A stretch of 64,000 nt of DNA from Thermocrinis jamiesonii (GTDB lineage Bacteria; Aquificota; Aquificia; Aquificales; Aquificaceae). The stretch is taken from the NCBI RefSeq assembly GCF_000702425.1, contig NZ_JNIE01000002.1, forward strand, positions 124,001 through 188,000, written 5' to 3'. Positions 1-9,335 of this stretch are shown piece by piece (within the stretch, counting starts at the first letter, position 1; every line of letters begins with the position of its first letter). Position numbers and translations under genes: made by a program. The notes under the pieces were generated by a model. That model was not told the DNA's origin, did not search any database, and worked only from the letters and a program-made list of their open reading frames with translations.

Positions 1-2205
1 ACCTTTTGTGCTTCTCAAAAAGAGCCTAATACTGACACTTTTCTTGCCTTCCCCAAGCACTTCTTCGTTAGTCCATACGCTAAAAACGCTCAAATCTTCC
101 ACCTCTTCCAGGTCTCTAATATATAAAATTAATTTATCCACCGATTGCCCTTTGTCCATAACCAGAGAAATGTCCCTAACCACAGGAGGATAATTGGAAA
201 TGCTTTTATACTTAACCTTATTAGGTTGAAGCTTTTCAACTTCAAGTTCAGAGATCAGAACGCTACCTTTTATATCCAGCTCTTTCTGTATGAGTGGATG
301 AAGAACCCCTAAAAATCCTACCCTTTGTCCTCCAACGATAAACTCTACCTGAAGGTTAGGATGCAGGAATGGATAGTTGGACCTTTGGGAAAAGTGCTCC
401 ACGCTTATATAAGTTAGAAGGTCTGAAACCAAAGTCCTAAAGTCTTCCAAAGAGTGACTATCGCAGGACAAAAGCCCTAATCTTTTTTCTTCCCCGTTTT
501 CAAAGAAAACTTTGCCTAACTCAAAGATGGCTACCTGTTGAACAAAGTTCTTCTTATTGTAAAGGCAAGATTTAATCAGAGAGGGAATTAAGGATGTGCG
601 CAAAAACCTTTCGTTTTTTAGCAGAGGATTTGTTATTTCAATTTTTGGCGGTTCCAAGCCCAGGATCGTATAAAGCTCTAAGCTTTCGTAAGAAAAGTTA
701 AGCACTTCAAAAAAACCTCTGGAAGACAAAAAGTTTCTTATTGTGCTTTCAAGTCTGTCAATTCTTTTTGCCTTAGAGGGGATAAATAAGGGCTCCTGCC
801 TTAGGCTGTCATAGCCTTTAACCCTTATTAGCTCTTCCACCACATCTGCCTCTCCCTTTACGTCAAAGCTTCTAAAGGCGGGCACAAAAACATTCAAACC
901 GCAGGTAGATTCAGAGCATTCAAAACCGAGCCTTTGTAAAACCCTAAGGGCAAACTCCTTGTCTAAGTCCTCTCCCGTATATCTTTTGTATTTTCCAAAA
1001 GATAGAAAGACCTTTAAAGCTTTGTATGGCTCAGGATATACGTCCCTTACCGCATTCACTTTGCCTCCAGCCAATCTTAGAATTAGTTCTGTAGCAATGT
1101 TTTGATAGCGCTTTAAGGCGTCAATGTCTACGTTCCTTTCAAACCTGTAGGAGCTTTCAGTTTGTATTCCCAAGCTTTTGGCAGATTTTCTGATTCTGTA
1201 TGGGTCAAAGTAAGCAGCTTCCAACAAAACGTTTGTGGTGTTTTTATCCACTGCACTGTCCAAACCACCAACCACACCCGCTATGGCTAAAGGCTTTTTG
1301 CTGTCTGCTATGATCAGGTTTTGTTCGGTTAGTTGTTTGTATGCACCCGTTAGCGTGTTTATACCTTCTCCCACCCTTGCACTTCTTACTACTATGTATC
1401 CTTCTATTTTGTCCCAATCAAAAGCATGAAGAGGTTGTCCCCTTTCCAGCATTATGTAGTTGGTTACATCCACCACGTTGTTTATACTCTTTATTCCACA
1501 CTGCCAGAGCCTTCTTTTTAGCCAAAGGGGCGCATCCTTTACCTTCACTCCCTTTATGAGAACCCCTCTGTATCTTTTACAATGCGGATCCTCTATCCTT
1601 ATGTCTAAGCTTCCAAAGTCCTCCAGCTGATATTCTTTTGTCTGCTTCATAGGGCGGTCAAAGAGTGCGGAAAGCTCTCTGGCAACGCCAATGACACTGA
1701 GAAGGTCACCTCTGTTTGGTGTGATCTCTATCTCCAATATTGGCTCTCCAAATCCAAGAACTTCCTTACCGGAGGTGCCCAAAGGATAGTCCTCATCAAC
1801 CTTTATAACTCCTTCTGAGCGGTCCTCCAAACCAAGCTCGGAAGCAGACAAAAGCATACCCTCTGAAACCACACCAAAAAATTCCTTCTCTTTGATAATT
1901 TTTCCTCCCACCTTTGCCCCCGGAAGGGCAACCAAAACACCCTCACCTTCTCTTAAACTTGTGTCTTTGGTTATTACCTGAAGCGCCCTATCTTCCCCTA
2001 TTTTAACCTTGCAGACCTTTAGACCCTCGCCTTTTGGATGCTCCCAAAGACTAACAACCTTTCCAAAAACCACACCTTCTAATTCTGCATCCCACACACT
2101 TAGGTTAGTCTCTACGCTCCTTAGAGTTAAAGCCCTTGCTATGTCCTCTGGCTCTATTCCTTCCAGATCAACAAATTCATTAAGCCAACTTAGCGGAACT
2201 TTCAT
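1..2205 (-). CDS. pheT: Phenylalanyl-tRNA synthetase beta subunit, 3' end outside window
   Basis: The reverse frame stays open for 735 codons from ATG at 2205 to the window edge. The product is the beta subunit of the alpha2-beta2 enzyme that charges tRNA-Phe. The N-terminus MKVPLSWLNEFVDLEG is typical of PheT. An EMAP/tRNA-binding domain follows at about residues 40-150 (GGKIIKEKEFFGVVSEGMLL), then the B5 and editing regions (GEPILEIEITPNRGDLLSVIG near residue 160). The last visible residues (RLFLRS) belong to the C-terminal FDX-ACB domain, so only a few tens of residues are missing compared with the usual length of about 780-800. It lies 13 bases behind the RAM-domain gene and probably shares its transcript with hemA. 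No clear Shine-Dalgarno precedes the start. Confidence 0.95.
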   Translation of the reverse strand, partial: MKVPLSWLNEFVDLEGIEPEDIARALTLRSVETNLSVWDAELEGVVFGKVVSLWEHPKGEGLKVCKVKIGEDRALQVITKDTSLREGEGVLVALPGAKVGGKIIKEKEFFGVVSEGMLLSASELGLEDRSEGVIKVDEDYPLGTSGKEVLGFGEPILEIEITPNRGDLLSVIGVARELSALFDRPMKQTKEYQLEDFGSLDIRIEDPHCKRYRGVLIKGVKVKDAPLWLKRRLWQCGIKSINNVVDVTNYIMLERGQPLHAFDWDKIEGYIVVRSARVGEGINTLTGAYKQLTEQNLIIADSKKPLAIAGVVGGLDSAVDKNTTNVLLEAAYFDPYRIRKSAKSLGIQTESSYRFERNVDIDALKRYQNIATELILRLAGGKVNAVRDVYPEPYKALKVFLSFGKYKRYTGEDLDKEFALRVLQRLGFECSESTCGLNVFVPAFRSFDVKGEADVVEELIRVKGYDSLRQEPLFIPSKAKRIDRLESTIRNFLSSRGFFEVLNFSYESLELYTILGLEPPKIEITNPLLKNERFLRTSLIPSLIKSCLYNKKNFVQQVAIFELGKVFFENGEEKRLGLLSCDSHSLEDFRTLVSDLLTYISVEHFSQRSNYPFLHPNLQVEFIVGGQRVGFLGVLHPLIQKELDIKGSVLISELEVEKLQPNKVKYKSISNYPPVVRDISLVMDKGQSVDKLILYIRDLEEVEDLSVFSVWTNEEVLGEGKKSVSIRLFLRSTKG

Positions 2206-2218
2206 GGAGTTTAGATCT

Positions 2219-2518
2219 TTATATTCTGACTACCACACAGGTAAGTGCTTCTTTCACCCCCTCTAAGGAGTGGATTTTGTTTATCACAAGTCTTCCCAAT
2301 TCATCCTGATTTTTTACTTCCACAAATACTATAATGTCGTAAGGACCAGTTACCACGTCCGCAGTTTTCACTCCATCAAAGGTGGATAGGGCTAACATAA
2401 TTGAAGGTATTTCCCTTGGATCCGCCTTTATGAGTATGTAGGCTTTGATTGAATACTCAGATTCTAATTCCATCAGCTCGGTTATGGACATCGGATAATT
2501 TTCTGGCCTCGTTTGCAT
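2219..2518 (-). CDS. Stand-alone RAM (Lrp/AsnC ligand-binding) domain protein
   Basis: A 99-residue protein made almost entirely of the C-terminal effector-binding/oligomerisation fold of Lrp/AsnC regulators (IKAYILIKAD at the first strand, then GPYDIIVFVEV, then LEGVKEALT). No helix-turn-helix is present, so it is unlikely to bind DNA on its own. Such short RAM proteins are known as amino-acid sensors or partners of full-length regulators; what it senses here is unknown. Two in-frame ATGs lie close together. The second (2518) is chosen because AGGAGG sits six bases before it, while the first directly abuts AGGAGG. The gene overlaps the hemA 3' end by 62 bases, which suggests translational coupling with haem synthesis. 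Confidence 0.8.
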   Translation of the reverse strand: MQTRPENYPMSITELMELESEYSIKAYILIKADPREIPSIMLALSTFDGVKTADVVTGPYDIIVFVEVKNQDELGRLVINKIHSLEGVKEALTCVVVRI

Positions 2519-3692
2519 TCTCATCCTCCTGAAGAAGTATTTTAACCAACTTTTCCGAACCTATAGGATCTTTTTTTATCTCCCTTAGGGCGTGGTAAAG
2601 AAATTTTCTAAACTTAGGTTCCCTTCTTTCCACATCTGCCCAAAGGCTCTTTATTTTAACTATTCTGTCTTCTATCTTAAGAAACTCAAGCCACCTAAAG
2701 AACTTCTCTACTTCGTCCCACACAATAATCTCACCTTTTTCCTTTTCCCTTAAGCGTCCCCTTAGGTTCTCCTGAGATATGACCTTTAGGTCATCTATGT
2801 TGTAAAGGAAAGCTTGATCCACCTCGTTTATGTCCGGTTCTGCGTTTCTTGGCACAGATATGTCTATGATAAACATAGGCTTGTAGTCCCTTTTCTTCAT
2901 AGCCTTCTCAACCATGTTTTTTGTAAGCACATAATTTTTAGCACCGGTGGACAAAAGAACTATATCAAACTTGTGTAGATGATCCTCCAGCTCGTTATAA
3001 ACTATTACGTTACCCTCCAACTCCTTAGCCAGTTCTAAAGCCTTTTCGTAAGTTCTGTTGGCTATAAAGATGTTAGCCTTTAGTTTTTTGAAATACTTGG
3101 CTGCAAGCTCTGCCATCTCCCCGGCTCCTATCAACAAAACCTGAGCCTTGCTCAGATTGCCAAATATCTGCTTGGCTAACTCCACAGCAACATAGCTTAC
3201 TGAAACCGCACTCTTTCCTATACCTGTCTCTGTTCTCACTCTTTTGGCGGTTCTCAAAGCTTTCTCAAAAACCCTGTTTAAGATCTTCCCAACTGTGCCC
3301 ACATCCCTTGCTATTTGAAAAGCTTCTTTAAACTGAGATACGATTTGGCTTTCGCCCACCACCATAGAATCAAGACTGCTTGATACTCTAAAAATGTGAG
3401 CTATGGCGTCTTTACCTTCCAAAAAGAAAGAGTATTTTCTGTAGTTCTGACTAACTCCCTTTATATCCAAAAAACTTTCTACGATGGCATAAACTTGGCT
3501 ATAGTCTTCGCATACAGTGTAAAACTCCACTCTGTTGCAAGTATTAAGCATTACCAATTCCTTTGCACCAGAGTATGATTTTATCGCAGGCAAGAGGTTT
3601 TTTATCTCCTCTTTACTACAGGCTAAGATCTCCCTAACGCTTATGGGAGCTGTCCTAAAGTTAAAACCCCATACAAATATGTTCTGCATCAC
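2457..3692 (-). CDS. hemA: Glutamyl-tRNA reductase
   Basis: First committed enzyme of the C5 route to haem: NADPH-dependent reduction of Glu-tRNA to glutamate-1-semialdehyde. The catalytic cysteine is C52 in NTCNRVEFY, the GESQIVSQFKEAF signature follows at about residue 116, the Rossmann NADPH-binding motif is GAGEMAELAA, and a C-terminal helical dimerisation domain is present. At 411 residues it has normal length. The start is GTG at 3692 or ATG at 3689 (one codon apart). No Shine-Dalgarno is visible and a -10-like TATTAT lies just upstream, so the mRNA may be near-leaderless. The last 20 codons overlap the RAM-domain gene. It is divergent from hemN, another haem gene, and its substrate tRNA-Glu is encoded at 57553. 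Confidence 0.95.
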   Translation of the reverse strand: MMQNIFVWGFNFRTAPISVREILACSKEEIKNLLPAIKSYSGAKELVMLNTCNRVEFYTVCEDYSQVYAIVESFLDIKGVSQNYRKYSFFLEGKDAIAHIFRVSSSLDSMVVGESQIVSQFKEAFQIARDVGTVGKILNRVFEKALRTAKRVRTETGIGKSAVSVSYVAVELAKQIFGNLSKAQVLLIGAGEMAELAAKYFKKLKANIFIANRTYEKALELAKELEGNVIVYNELEDHLHKFDIVLLSTGAKNYVLTKNMVEKAMKKRDYKPMFIIDISVPRNAEPDINEVDQAFLYNIDDLKVISQENLRGRLREKEKGEIIVWDEVEKFFRWLEFLKIEDRIVKIKSLWADVERREPKFRKFLYHALREIKKDPIGSEKLVKILLQEDENANEARKLSDVHNRADGIRI

Positions 3693-3696
3693 ATCA

Positions 3697-3706
3697 TATA
3701 ATAATA
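3697..3706. promoter_or_regulatory. Overlapping divergent -10 elements between hemA and hemN
   Basis: In the 42-base gap TATAAT (3697-3702) reads rightward toward hemN and TATTAT (3706-3701) reads leftward toward hemA. The leftward element predicts a start within a base or two of the hemA start codon; the rightward one leaves a leader of about 26 bases. No convincing -35 hexamers were identified. This is sequence inference only. Confidence 0.45.
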
Positions 3707-3734
3707 TAGACCTTTGGCATAAATTAATAGACTT

Positions 3735-5105
3735 ATGAAGACATTATTTAACAAAGAGCTGATAGAGAAGTATGACAGACCTGGACCAAGATATACAAGC
3801 TATCCCCCCGCTACTGAATTTCACACTGGAGTTGGAAAGGAGGATTACAAAAGAAAGCTTTTGGAAAGCAACAAAAAGAAAAGACCCCTTTCTATTTACG
3901 TGCATATACCTTTCTGTGAAAGCGCCTGTTGGTTTTGCGGATGCAATGTAATCATATCCCACAGAAAAGACGTGTCAAGAAAATACTTAGATTACTTATA
4001 CAAAGAAATAGATCTTATCAGTCAGTATCTTGACTTATCCAGACCAGTGGTTCAACTTCATTGGGGTGGAGGCACTCCAAACTTTTTAACCAACGAAGAA
4101 ATGAGGGAGCTGTATGGAAAGCTAAGTCAAACTTTCCAGATAGATAAAGAGGGAGAGATAAGCATAGAAATCGACCCGAGGTATCTTTCAGAGGGTCAGT
4201 TGGAAACCATAAGGGACTTAGGTTTTAACAGAATAAGTATGGGACTTCAGGACTTGGACGAAGAGGTGCAAAGGGCAATAAACAGAATACAGCCAGAATC
4301 TTTAATGAAAGAGGTTATGAAAAGGCTAAGAGAACTTAACTTTAAAAGCATAAACATAGACCTTATATACGGGCTTCCCTATCAGACACCAGAGAAGTTC
4401 AAAAGAACCATAGAAAAGACCATAGAGCTTAACCCAGATAGGGTAGCGGTTTATAACTTTGCCTATGTGCCTTGGTTAAAGCCCTTGCAGAGGAAGATAG
4501 ACCCAAACACCTTACCCCCTCCAGAAGACAAATTAAAGATCTTGGAAATGACCATAGAACTTTTCCAAAAGGCAGGCTATCTCTACATTGGTATGGATCA
4601 CTTTGCAAAAGCTGAAGATGAGCTTTCTATAGCCCAGCAAAACGGCACCCTGTGGAGAAACTTTCAAGGATATACCACCAAAAAGGGTGTAGATCTTATA
4701 GGTATAGGTGCGACATCTATAAGTATGCTGGAGGATGCCTACTTTCAAAACTACAAGACCATAAGGGAATACTACCTGGCTTTGGATAATATGGACCTTC
4801 CCACCATGAGAGGGTATATTTTGAACGAAGAGGACTTGATTAGAAGAGAAGTTATCATGGACCTTATGTGCAACTTCCGGTGCGAGTTTGATAAGATAGA
4901 AAATACCTTTGGCATATCCTTTGAAGACCACTTTGAAGCAGAACTATCTAAGCTTAAAGAAATGGAAGAGGACGGACTTTTGGAGATAAAGGACAGGTCC
5001 ATAAGGGTATCGCCAATGGGAAGGCTTTTAATAAGGAACATAGCCATGGTCTTTGACCAATACCTACCACAGAAAAAAGAGCTTCGCTTTTCCAGAACAA
5101 TATGA
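3735..5105 (+). CDS. hemN: Oxygen-independent coproporphyrinogen III oxidase
   Basis: Radical-SAM enzyme that decarboxylates two propionate side chains of coproporphyrinogen III to give protoporphyrinogen IX without oxygen. The cluster motif [10 protein letters not shown] (C61, C65, C68 plus C70) matches the HemN-type CxxxCxxCxC. GGGTPNF near residue 111 is the SAM-binding glycine motif, and the C-terminal HemN domain is present. At 456 residues it has the length of true HemN rather than the shorter HemW; the opening [11 protein letters not shown] is also HemN-like. The stop overlaps the ABC ATPase start by four bases (ATGA). It is divergent from hemA. Confidence 0.94.
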   Translation: MKTLFNKELIEKYDRPGPRYTSYPPATEFHTGVGKEDYKRKLLESNKKKRPLSIYVHIPFCESACWFCGCNVIISHRKDVSRKYLDYLYKEIDLISQYLDLSRPVVQLHWGGGTPNFLTNEEMRELYGKLSQTFQIDKEGEISIEIDPRYLSEGQLETIRDLGFNRISMGLQDLDEEVQRAINRIQPESLMKEVMKRLRELNFKSINIDLIYGLPYQTPEKFKRTIEKTIELNPDRVAVYNFAYVPWLKPLQRKIDPNTLPPPEDKLKILEMTIELFQKAGYLYIGMDHFAKAEDELSIAQQNGTLWRNFQGYTTKKGVDLIGIGATSISMLEDAYFQNYKTIREYYLALDNMDLPTMRGYILNEEDLIRREVIMDLMCNFRCEFDKIENTFGISFEDHFEAELSKLKEMEEDGLLEIKDRSIRVSPMGRLLIRNIAMVFDQYLPQKKELRFSRTI

Positions 5106-6013
5106 ATCTTCTAAGCGTCCAACAAGTAAGCAAGGCATACAAGTTACAGGTAGGCCTGTTTAAAAGTAGGAACTTCTTTGCCCTTAAAAGTGTGAGCTTG
5201 CAAATAAAGGTGGGTGAAATTTTAGCACTGGTTGGAGAGTCTGGTTCTGGCAAAACCACTTTGGGAAAACTCATTCTAAGGTTGGAAAAACCAACTGAGG
5301 GTAAAATCTTCTTTGATGGCAGGGAAATTTCAAACTTTGGTAAAGAATACACCCGCTATGTATCCGCAGTTTTTCAGGACCCAGCTTCTTCTTTAAATCC
5401 ACGTATGAGCGTAAAAGAAATACTGGAAGAACCTTTAATAGTTCACAAATACAGAGACAGGGAGAAAAAGATCCTTTATGCACTACTGGAAGCAGGTTTG
5501 ACTGAAGAGTATCTGCACAGAAAACCCTATCAGCTTTCCGGAGGGCAAAAACAGAGGGTTGCAATAGCAAGAGCTACCGTATTGGAACCAAAGCTTATAG
5601 TTGCTGACGAGCCAACCGCTTCCTTGGATGCGAGCCTCAGAAGAGGCATACTTGAGCTTTTCTTAAAACTAAAACTTAAGGGCATATCTGTTCTTTTGAT
5701 AACGCATGATGTTAGGTCTGTGGAGTATGTTGCAGATAGTGTGGCGGTCCTTTATAGAGGCAGGCTCTTAGAGATGGGGACAAAACAGCATGTTTTAAAG
5801 TCACCTTTACATCCCTATACTAAGTATCTTATACAGAACATGCCTGCAGAACATCCCTCTGAAAGAAAAACTTTAAAGACTGTTGACGTGCAGATGTATT
5901 CAGAGGAAGCTTGTCCTTTTTACCCTCTGTGCGAGTATAGGATGGATGAATGTAAAGCAGAGTTAAGGGAGGCATTCATAGATGGAAGGTTCGTCTGCTG
6001 TAATATATACTGA
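5102..6013 (+). CDS. Oligopeptide/dipeptide-type ABC transporter ATP-binding protein (OppF/DppF family)
   Basis: Cytoplasmic ATPase subunit, 303 residues. Walker A is GESGSGKTT (45-53), the signature is LSGGQKQR, Walker B is [12 protein letters not shown], and the switch histidine is in ITHD. The C-terminal extension after the ATPase core ([10 protein letters not shown], then CPFYPLC and further cysteines) is the oligo_HPY region found in Opp/Dpp/nickel-peptide importers. No permease or binding protein lies nearby, so its partners must be encoded elsewhere. It is coupled to hemN by an ATGA overlap and overlaps the next gene by 32 bases. The substrate cannot be told from the sequence. Confidence 0.88.
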   Translation: MNLLSVQQVSKAYKLQVGLFKSRNFFALKSVSLQIKVGEILALVGESGSGKTTLGKLILRLEKPTEGKIFFDGREISNFGKEYTRYVSAVFQDPASSLNPRMSVKEILEEPLIVHKYRDREKKILYALLEAGLTEEYLHRKPYQLSGGQKQRVAIARATVLEPKLIVADEPTASLDASLRRGILELFLKLKLKGISVLLITHDVRSVEYVADSVAVLYRGRLLEMGTKQHVLKSPLHPYTKYLIQNMPAEHPSERKTLKTVDVQMYSEEACPFYPLCEYRMDECKAELREAFIDGRFVCCNIY

Positions 6014-7226
6014 ACTGGCGGTATTTGTCTTTCTTCTCTATCTTTCTGGTTTTTTTTCTTCGTCGGAGGTGGTCTTTTTTGGCACAAACCGCTATCTTCT
6101 TAGAAAATACTCCCACAGCAGACTATATAAGTTAGTAATCAAACTCCTTTCAAAGCCCCGTGAAGTTTTACTTTCCATTCTTATAGGAAATGAAGTTGCA
6201 AACGTGCTTCTTTCCGCTTATGGCACCACATTATTCGTATCTCACTTTGGAGAGGGTGGTGCGACCTTTTCCGCTTTGCTAATAAGTTTTCTGATATTTA
6301 TTTTTGGCGAAGTTATACCAAAAAACGTAGCCCTACACTTTGCTACACGCTTGTCCTTATTCTACTCAGTTCCTTTTTACTTAATACACACCCTGCTTTA
6401 CCCTCTAAGGGCTATATTCAGCAGATCAATTGGCAGTCTTTTACCCATGACCGAAGCGGACCAAGATAACGATAAGGAGAAGGTCTTTTGGGAAATATTT
6501 GACATCGGATACGGAAAAGGACTCTTCAGCGAGGAAGAAAAAAAGATGGTAGAGAAAGCTATATCTATAAAAGAAACCACTGTTAAAGAGATAATGACGC
6601 CAAGACCGGACCTTTTTCTTTTGGATGAAGAAAAAACGGTGGGAGAAGTTTATCAGAAGATTTTGGAAAGAAAGCATAGCAAAATTCCGGTATATTCGCA
6701 AAACCCAGATAGTATAACAGGTGTTATTTTTGTAAAAGAGATTGTTCCCTTTGAAGAAAATTTAAACAGAAAGTTAAAGGAGTTTAAAAGGGAAGTACTG
6801 ATAGTTCCCGAAGTAATGGTGTTGAAAGATCTGATATTGGAAATGCGTAAAAACAACTCTCAGATAGCAATCGTAGTTGGCGAACACGGTGAGCTTGTGG
6901 GAATTGTAACCATAGGAGACATACTTGAATTTCTCTTCGAGGAGTTCCCAGAAAGCTGGGAAGAGAATTTTCAGCAAGTGGGTAGGGGGGTATACAGGAT
7001 TTACGGTTGGGTTGATGTGGAAACTGTTTCAAAAAGGCTTGGGATTGAGCTTCCGGAGGATTATGAATACGACACAATCGGAGGCTTTGTCATGAAAAAC
7101 CTTGCCAAGGTTCCGGAAGAGGGGGATGAGTTTGAATATGGTGGATACAAGTTTGTGGTGGATAAAATGGAGGGCAACAGAGTAATAAGTCTTTTGGCAC
7201 TGAGTTTAGAAGAGCAAAAGCTCTAA
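5982..7226 (+). CDS. CNNM/DUF21 membrane protein with CBS pair and CorC_HlyC domain
   Basis: A 414-residue inner-membrane protein of the CNNM/CorB/MpfA class, linked to magnesium or divalent-cation transport. Residues 1-145 form the DUF21 transmembrane domain with about four helices (SGFFSSSEVVFFGTNR is its characteristic start). Two CBS modules follow (MTPRPDLFLLDEEKTV near 205 and LIVPEVMVLKDLI near 275), then a CorC_HlyC domain (YRIYGWVDVETVSKRL). The ATG at 5982 has AGGGAGG about 10 bases upstream inside the ABC gene, which supports this start despite the 32-base overlap. It converges with ftsL, overlapping by 4 bases. Confidence 0.88.
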   Translation: MEGSSAVIYTELAVFVFLLYLSGFFSSSEVVFFGTNRYLLRKYSHSRLYKLVIKLLSKPREVLLSILIGNEVANVLLSAYGTTLFVSHFGEGGATFSALLISFLIFIFGEVIPKNVALHFATRLSLFYSVPFYLIHTLLYPLRAIFSRSIGSLLPMTEADQDNDKEKVFWEIFDIGYGKGLFSEEEKKMVEKAISIKETTVKEIMTPRPDLFLLDEEKTVGEVYQKILERKHSKIPVYSQNPDSITGVIFVKEIVPFEENLNRKLKEFKREVLIVPEVMVLKDLILEMRKNNSQIAIVVGEHGELVGIVTIGDILEFLFEEFPESWEENFQQVGRGVYRIYGWVDVETVSKRLGIELPEDYEYDTIGGFVMKNLAKVPEEGDEFEYGGYKFVVDKMEGNRVISLLALSLEEQKL

Positions 7227-7462
7227 TCTATTAAGCTTACCTTATCCCAGCTTACCGGGATAAAGCCCCTTTCCTTAGTCCATTCTTTGGCTTTTAGATA
7301 ATTTACTGCGTTTGAATAGCTCACTCTTAGGGAAAGGTTTTTTTCTAATTCCTTTCTCAACTCCGTTAATTTGCTGGCGTATTCTTTAGCCACTCTTATA
7401 GAATAAGCGGAGTAGAGAAAATTCAAAGTTATTAGTAAGATTGAAAGCACAATATACCTCAT
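7223..7462 (-). CDS. ftsL: Putative FtsL-like cell division protein
   Basis: A 79-residue bitopic protein. Residues 4-20 are a single hydrophobic segment, followed by a heptad-rich stretch ([17 protein letters not shown]) and a short tail, the layout of FtsL/septum-formation initiators. It directly follows rsmH with an ATGA-type overlap, the position ftsL holds in division/wall clusters of many bacteria. FtsL diverges strongly, so the call rests on size, topology and gene order rather than residues. It would bridge FtsB/FtsQ to FtsWI in the divisome. Confidence 0.6.
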   Translation of the reverse strand: MRYIVLSILLITLNFLYSAYSIRVAKEYASKLTELRKELEKNLSLRVSYSNAVNYLKAKEWTKERGFIPVSWDKVSLID

Positions 7463-8319
7463 ATCTTAACTCCAGCCCTTAGTTTAGCACTCCTGCTTGC
7501 TGGGTTTTGCATCACTTCCTCCTTTTTGGGAGTTATCGGCTTTTTTGTGAGAATCTTAAACTGATAGGAGTGTTCTTTGAAAAACTTTTTTACTATCCTG
7601 TCTTCAAGGGAATGGAAGGATATAACTACTAACCTGCCACCACTTCTTAGGTAGGTTGGCACCTTCTCCAAAGCGATTTTCAGATGCTCCAACTCCCTAT
7701 TTACCTCTATCCTTATAGCCTGAAACACCTTGGTAGCAGGATGGATCTTGCCCCGTCTTTTCAAAACAGAAAGAATTACATCCACAAGCTCCTTTGTGGT
7801 TTCTATGGGTTTTTTACTTCTCTGCAGGACTATAGCTTTGGCAATGGCCCTTGCCTTTTTTTCTTCCCCATACTCTCTTATTATTCTCTCCAACTCTTTT
7901 TCTGAATATCTGTTTACCACATCGTAAGCGGTGATCCTATCCTCAGGATCCATTCTCATGTCCAACGGATCGTCCCTTTGAAAAGAAAATCCCCTCGGAC
8001 TTTTGAGTTGATACATAGACACGCCCAAGTCAAACAAAAAACCATCAACTAAGGCTATGCCTTCTTCTTTTAAAACCAAGTCAAAATCAGAATAATTAGC
8101 TTTGTATAAGCTAAATCTTCCGTCAAACTCCTTCAGGTTTTCCTTTGCAATTTCAAGGGCATAAGGGTCTCTGTCTATGCCTATTAGAAATGCCTCCGGA
8201 TTTTTCTCCAGTATTTTTCTTGCATGACCTCCAAGCCCTACGGTGCAATCTACAAAGATCTTTCCGCCCCCTCCCAAAAGTAGATCTACAGCTTCTTCAA
8301 GTAAAACGGGTTTGTGCAT
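7459..8319 (-). CDS. rsmH: 16S rRNA (cytosine-1402-N4)-methyltransferase
   Basis: RsmH (MraW) methylates N4 of C1402 in the ribosomal P site; RsmI, encoded here at 60810, methylates the 2'-O of the same base. The opening [13 protein letters not shown], the SAM-binding [12 protein letters not shown] (about 22-33), [13 protein letters not shown] and the C-terminal [16 protein letters not shown] are all family signatures. At 286 residues it is slightly short compared with about 300. It overlaps rnhB by 23 bases and ftsL by 4, within a leftward operon starting at rplS. Confidence 0.95.
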   Translation of the reverse strand: MHKPVLLEEAVDLLLGGGGKIFVDCTVGLGGHARKILEKNPEAFLIGIDRDPYALEIAKENLKEFDGRFSLYKANYSDFDLVLKEEGIALVDGFLFDLGVSMYQLKSPRGFSFQRDDPLDMRMDPEDRITAYDVVNRYSEKELERIIREYGEEKKARAIAKAIVLQRSKKPIETTKELVDVILSVLKRRGKIHPATKVFQAIRIEVNRELEHLKIALEKVPTYLRSGGRLVVISFHSLEDRIVKKFFKEHSYQFKILTKKPITPKKEEVMQNPASRSAKLRAGVKI

Positions 8320-8908
8320 AAAGCTCCAATTGTCTTACCGGCATAAAGCTTTTCCTGTGTATTATAGTTGGTTTGTTTAACCTTAGGCTTTTGATGTGCT
8401 CCTTTGTAGGATATCCTTTGTTTTTTTGAAAATTAAACTGAGGAAAGATTTGGTGGTAGTGCTCCATGATTCTGTCTCTTAACACCTTTGCCACTATAGA
8501 CGCACACGCACAGCTAAGGCTCTTTTCATCTCCCTTTGTTAAAGCTATGCAGTTGTAGTTTTCCAACTTTACGTGATCTGTGATAACTACGTCAAATTTC
8601 ATCTTAAGATCTTGCAAAGCCCTTTCCATTGCCAACTTCGTAGCCTTCAGAATGTTAAGCCTGTCAATTACCGTGCTATCCACCACTGCTGTGCCTACAG
8701 CCAAAGCTATCTGTTTTATATATTCGTAAGCGTCCTCTCTTTCCTTTGAAGATAGTTTCTTTGAGTCTCCTTTTATGAATGGTTGTGTAAAGGGAGGGAG
8801 AATTACCGCACAGGCTACCACTGGTCCTGCCAAAGGACCCCTTCCTGCCTCATCCACACCTGCTACTGTAAGCCCTTTCTCCCAAAGGGGAATTTCCCAC
8901 TCAAGCAT
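8297..8908 (-). CDS. rnhB: Ribonuclease HII
   Basis: Removes ribonucleotides from DNA and the RNA of RNA-DNA hybrids. The [15 protein letters not shown] motif carries the first acidic pair, and [16 protein letters not shown] the later conserved region. The open frame extends upstream to a TTG at 8929, but the ATG at 8908 is preferred: it forms a TAATG junction with the rplS stop and gives the expected N-terminus [24 protein letters not shown]. The product is 203 residues, normal for the family. rplS-rnhB adjacency is common in bacteria. Confidence 0.94.
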   Translation of the reverse strand: MLEWEIPLWEKGLTVAGVDEAGRGPLAGPVVACAVILPPFTQPFIKGDSKKLSSKEREDAYEYIKQIALAVGTAVVDSTVIDRLNILKATKLAMERALQDLKMKFDVVITDHVKLENYNCIALTKGDEKSLSCACASIVAKVLRDRIMEHYHQIFPQFNFQKNKGYPTKEHIKSLRLNKPTIIHRKSFMPVRQLELYAQTRFT

Positions 8909-9282
8909 TACTTTTTCTTCACTTCCCAAGGCTTTATTTCCTTTACTTTGCTGAGCGCTTCTTTACCCTTGTATTTTCTAAGGTAGTAAAGTTTTGCTCT
9001 ACGCACCTTACCATACTTAACAAGCTCTATTTTCTCAATGTTTGGGCTGTAGTAAGGGAATGTTCTCTCTATACCCACACCGTAAGATTCCTTACGAACC
9101 GTAAAGGTTTTACCCAAACCAGAACCCCTTATCCTTATTACCACACCTTCAAAGGGCTGTATTCTCTCTTTATCGCCCTCCACGATCTTGTAATACACTC
9201 TAACCGTATTTCCCACCTTTAACTCTGGATATTCCTTAGCTGGGATGTATGCTTTTTCTATGTCTTGTAGTAAGCTACTCAT
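8908..9282 (-). CDS. rplS: 50S ribosomal protein L19
   Basis: Ribosomal protein L19 at the 30S-50S interface, 124 residues. [40 protein letters not shown], and [13 protein letters not shown] are diagnostic. The start has a strong Shine-Dalgarno (GGAGG in ATACGGAGGTATAGCC just upstream). It is the first gene of a leftward operon rplS-rnhB-rsmH-ftsL. The promoter region is shared with the divergent rsmA, so two rRNA/ribosome genes start back to back. Confidence 0.96.
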   Translation of the reverse strand: MSSLLQDIEKAYIPAKEYPELKVGNTVRVYYKIVEGDKERIQPFEGVVIRIRGSGLGKTFTVRKESYGVGIERTFPYYSPNIEKIELVKYGKVRRAKLYYLRKYKGKEALSKVKEIKPWEVKKK

Positions 9283-9307
9283 GGCTATACCTCCGTATTC
9301 AAAAAAG

Positions 9308-9318
9308 GTTATTATAAC
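9308..9318. promoter_or_regulatory. Symmetric divergent -10 element between rplS and rsmA
   Basis: GTTATTATAAC is palindromic apart from its central base. Leftward it contains a perfect TATAAT (9316-9311) for rplS; rightward it offers TATTAT (9310-9315) for rsmA. The predicted leaders are about 22 and 14 bases, and both downstream genes have Shine-Dalgarno sequences. Confidence 0.5.
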
Positions 9319-9335
9319 ATAAAAGGAGAGTTAAG

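Noticed and set aside
4533-5352. Overlapping minus-strand frames across hemN and the ABC ATPase
   Set aside because: Both genes on the plus strand have complete family motifs; the antisense frames have none.
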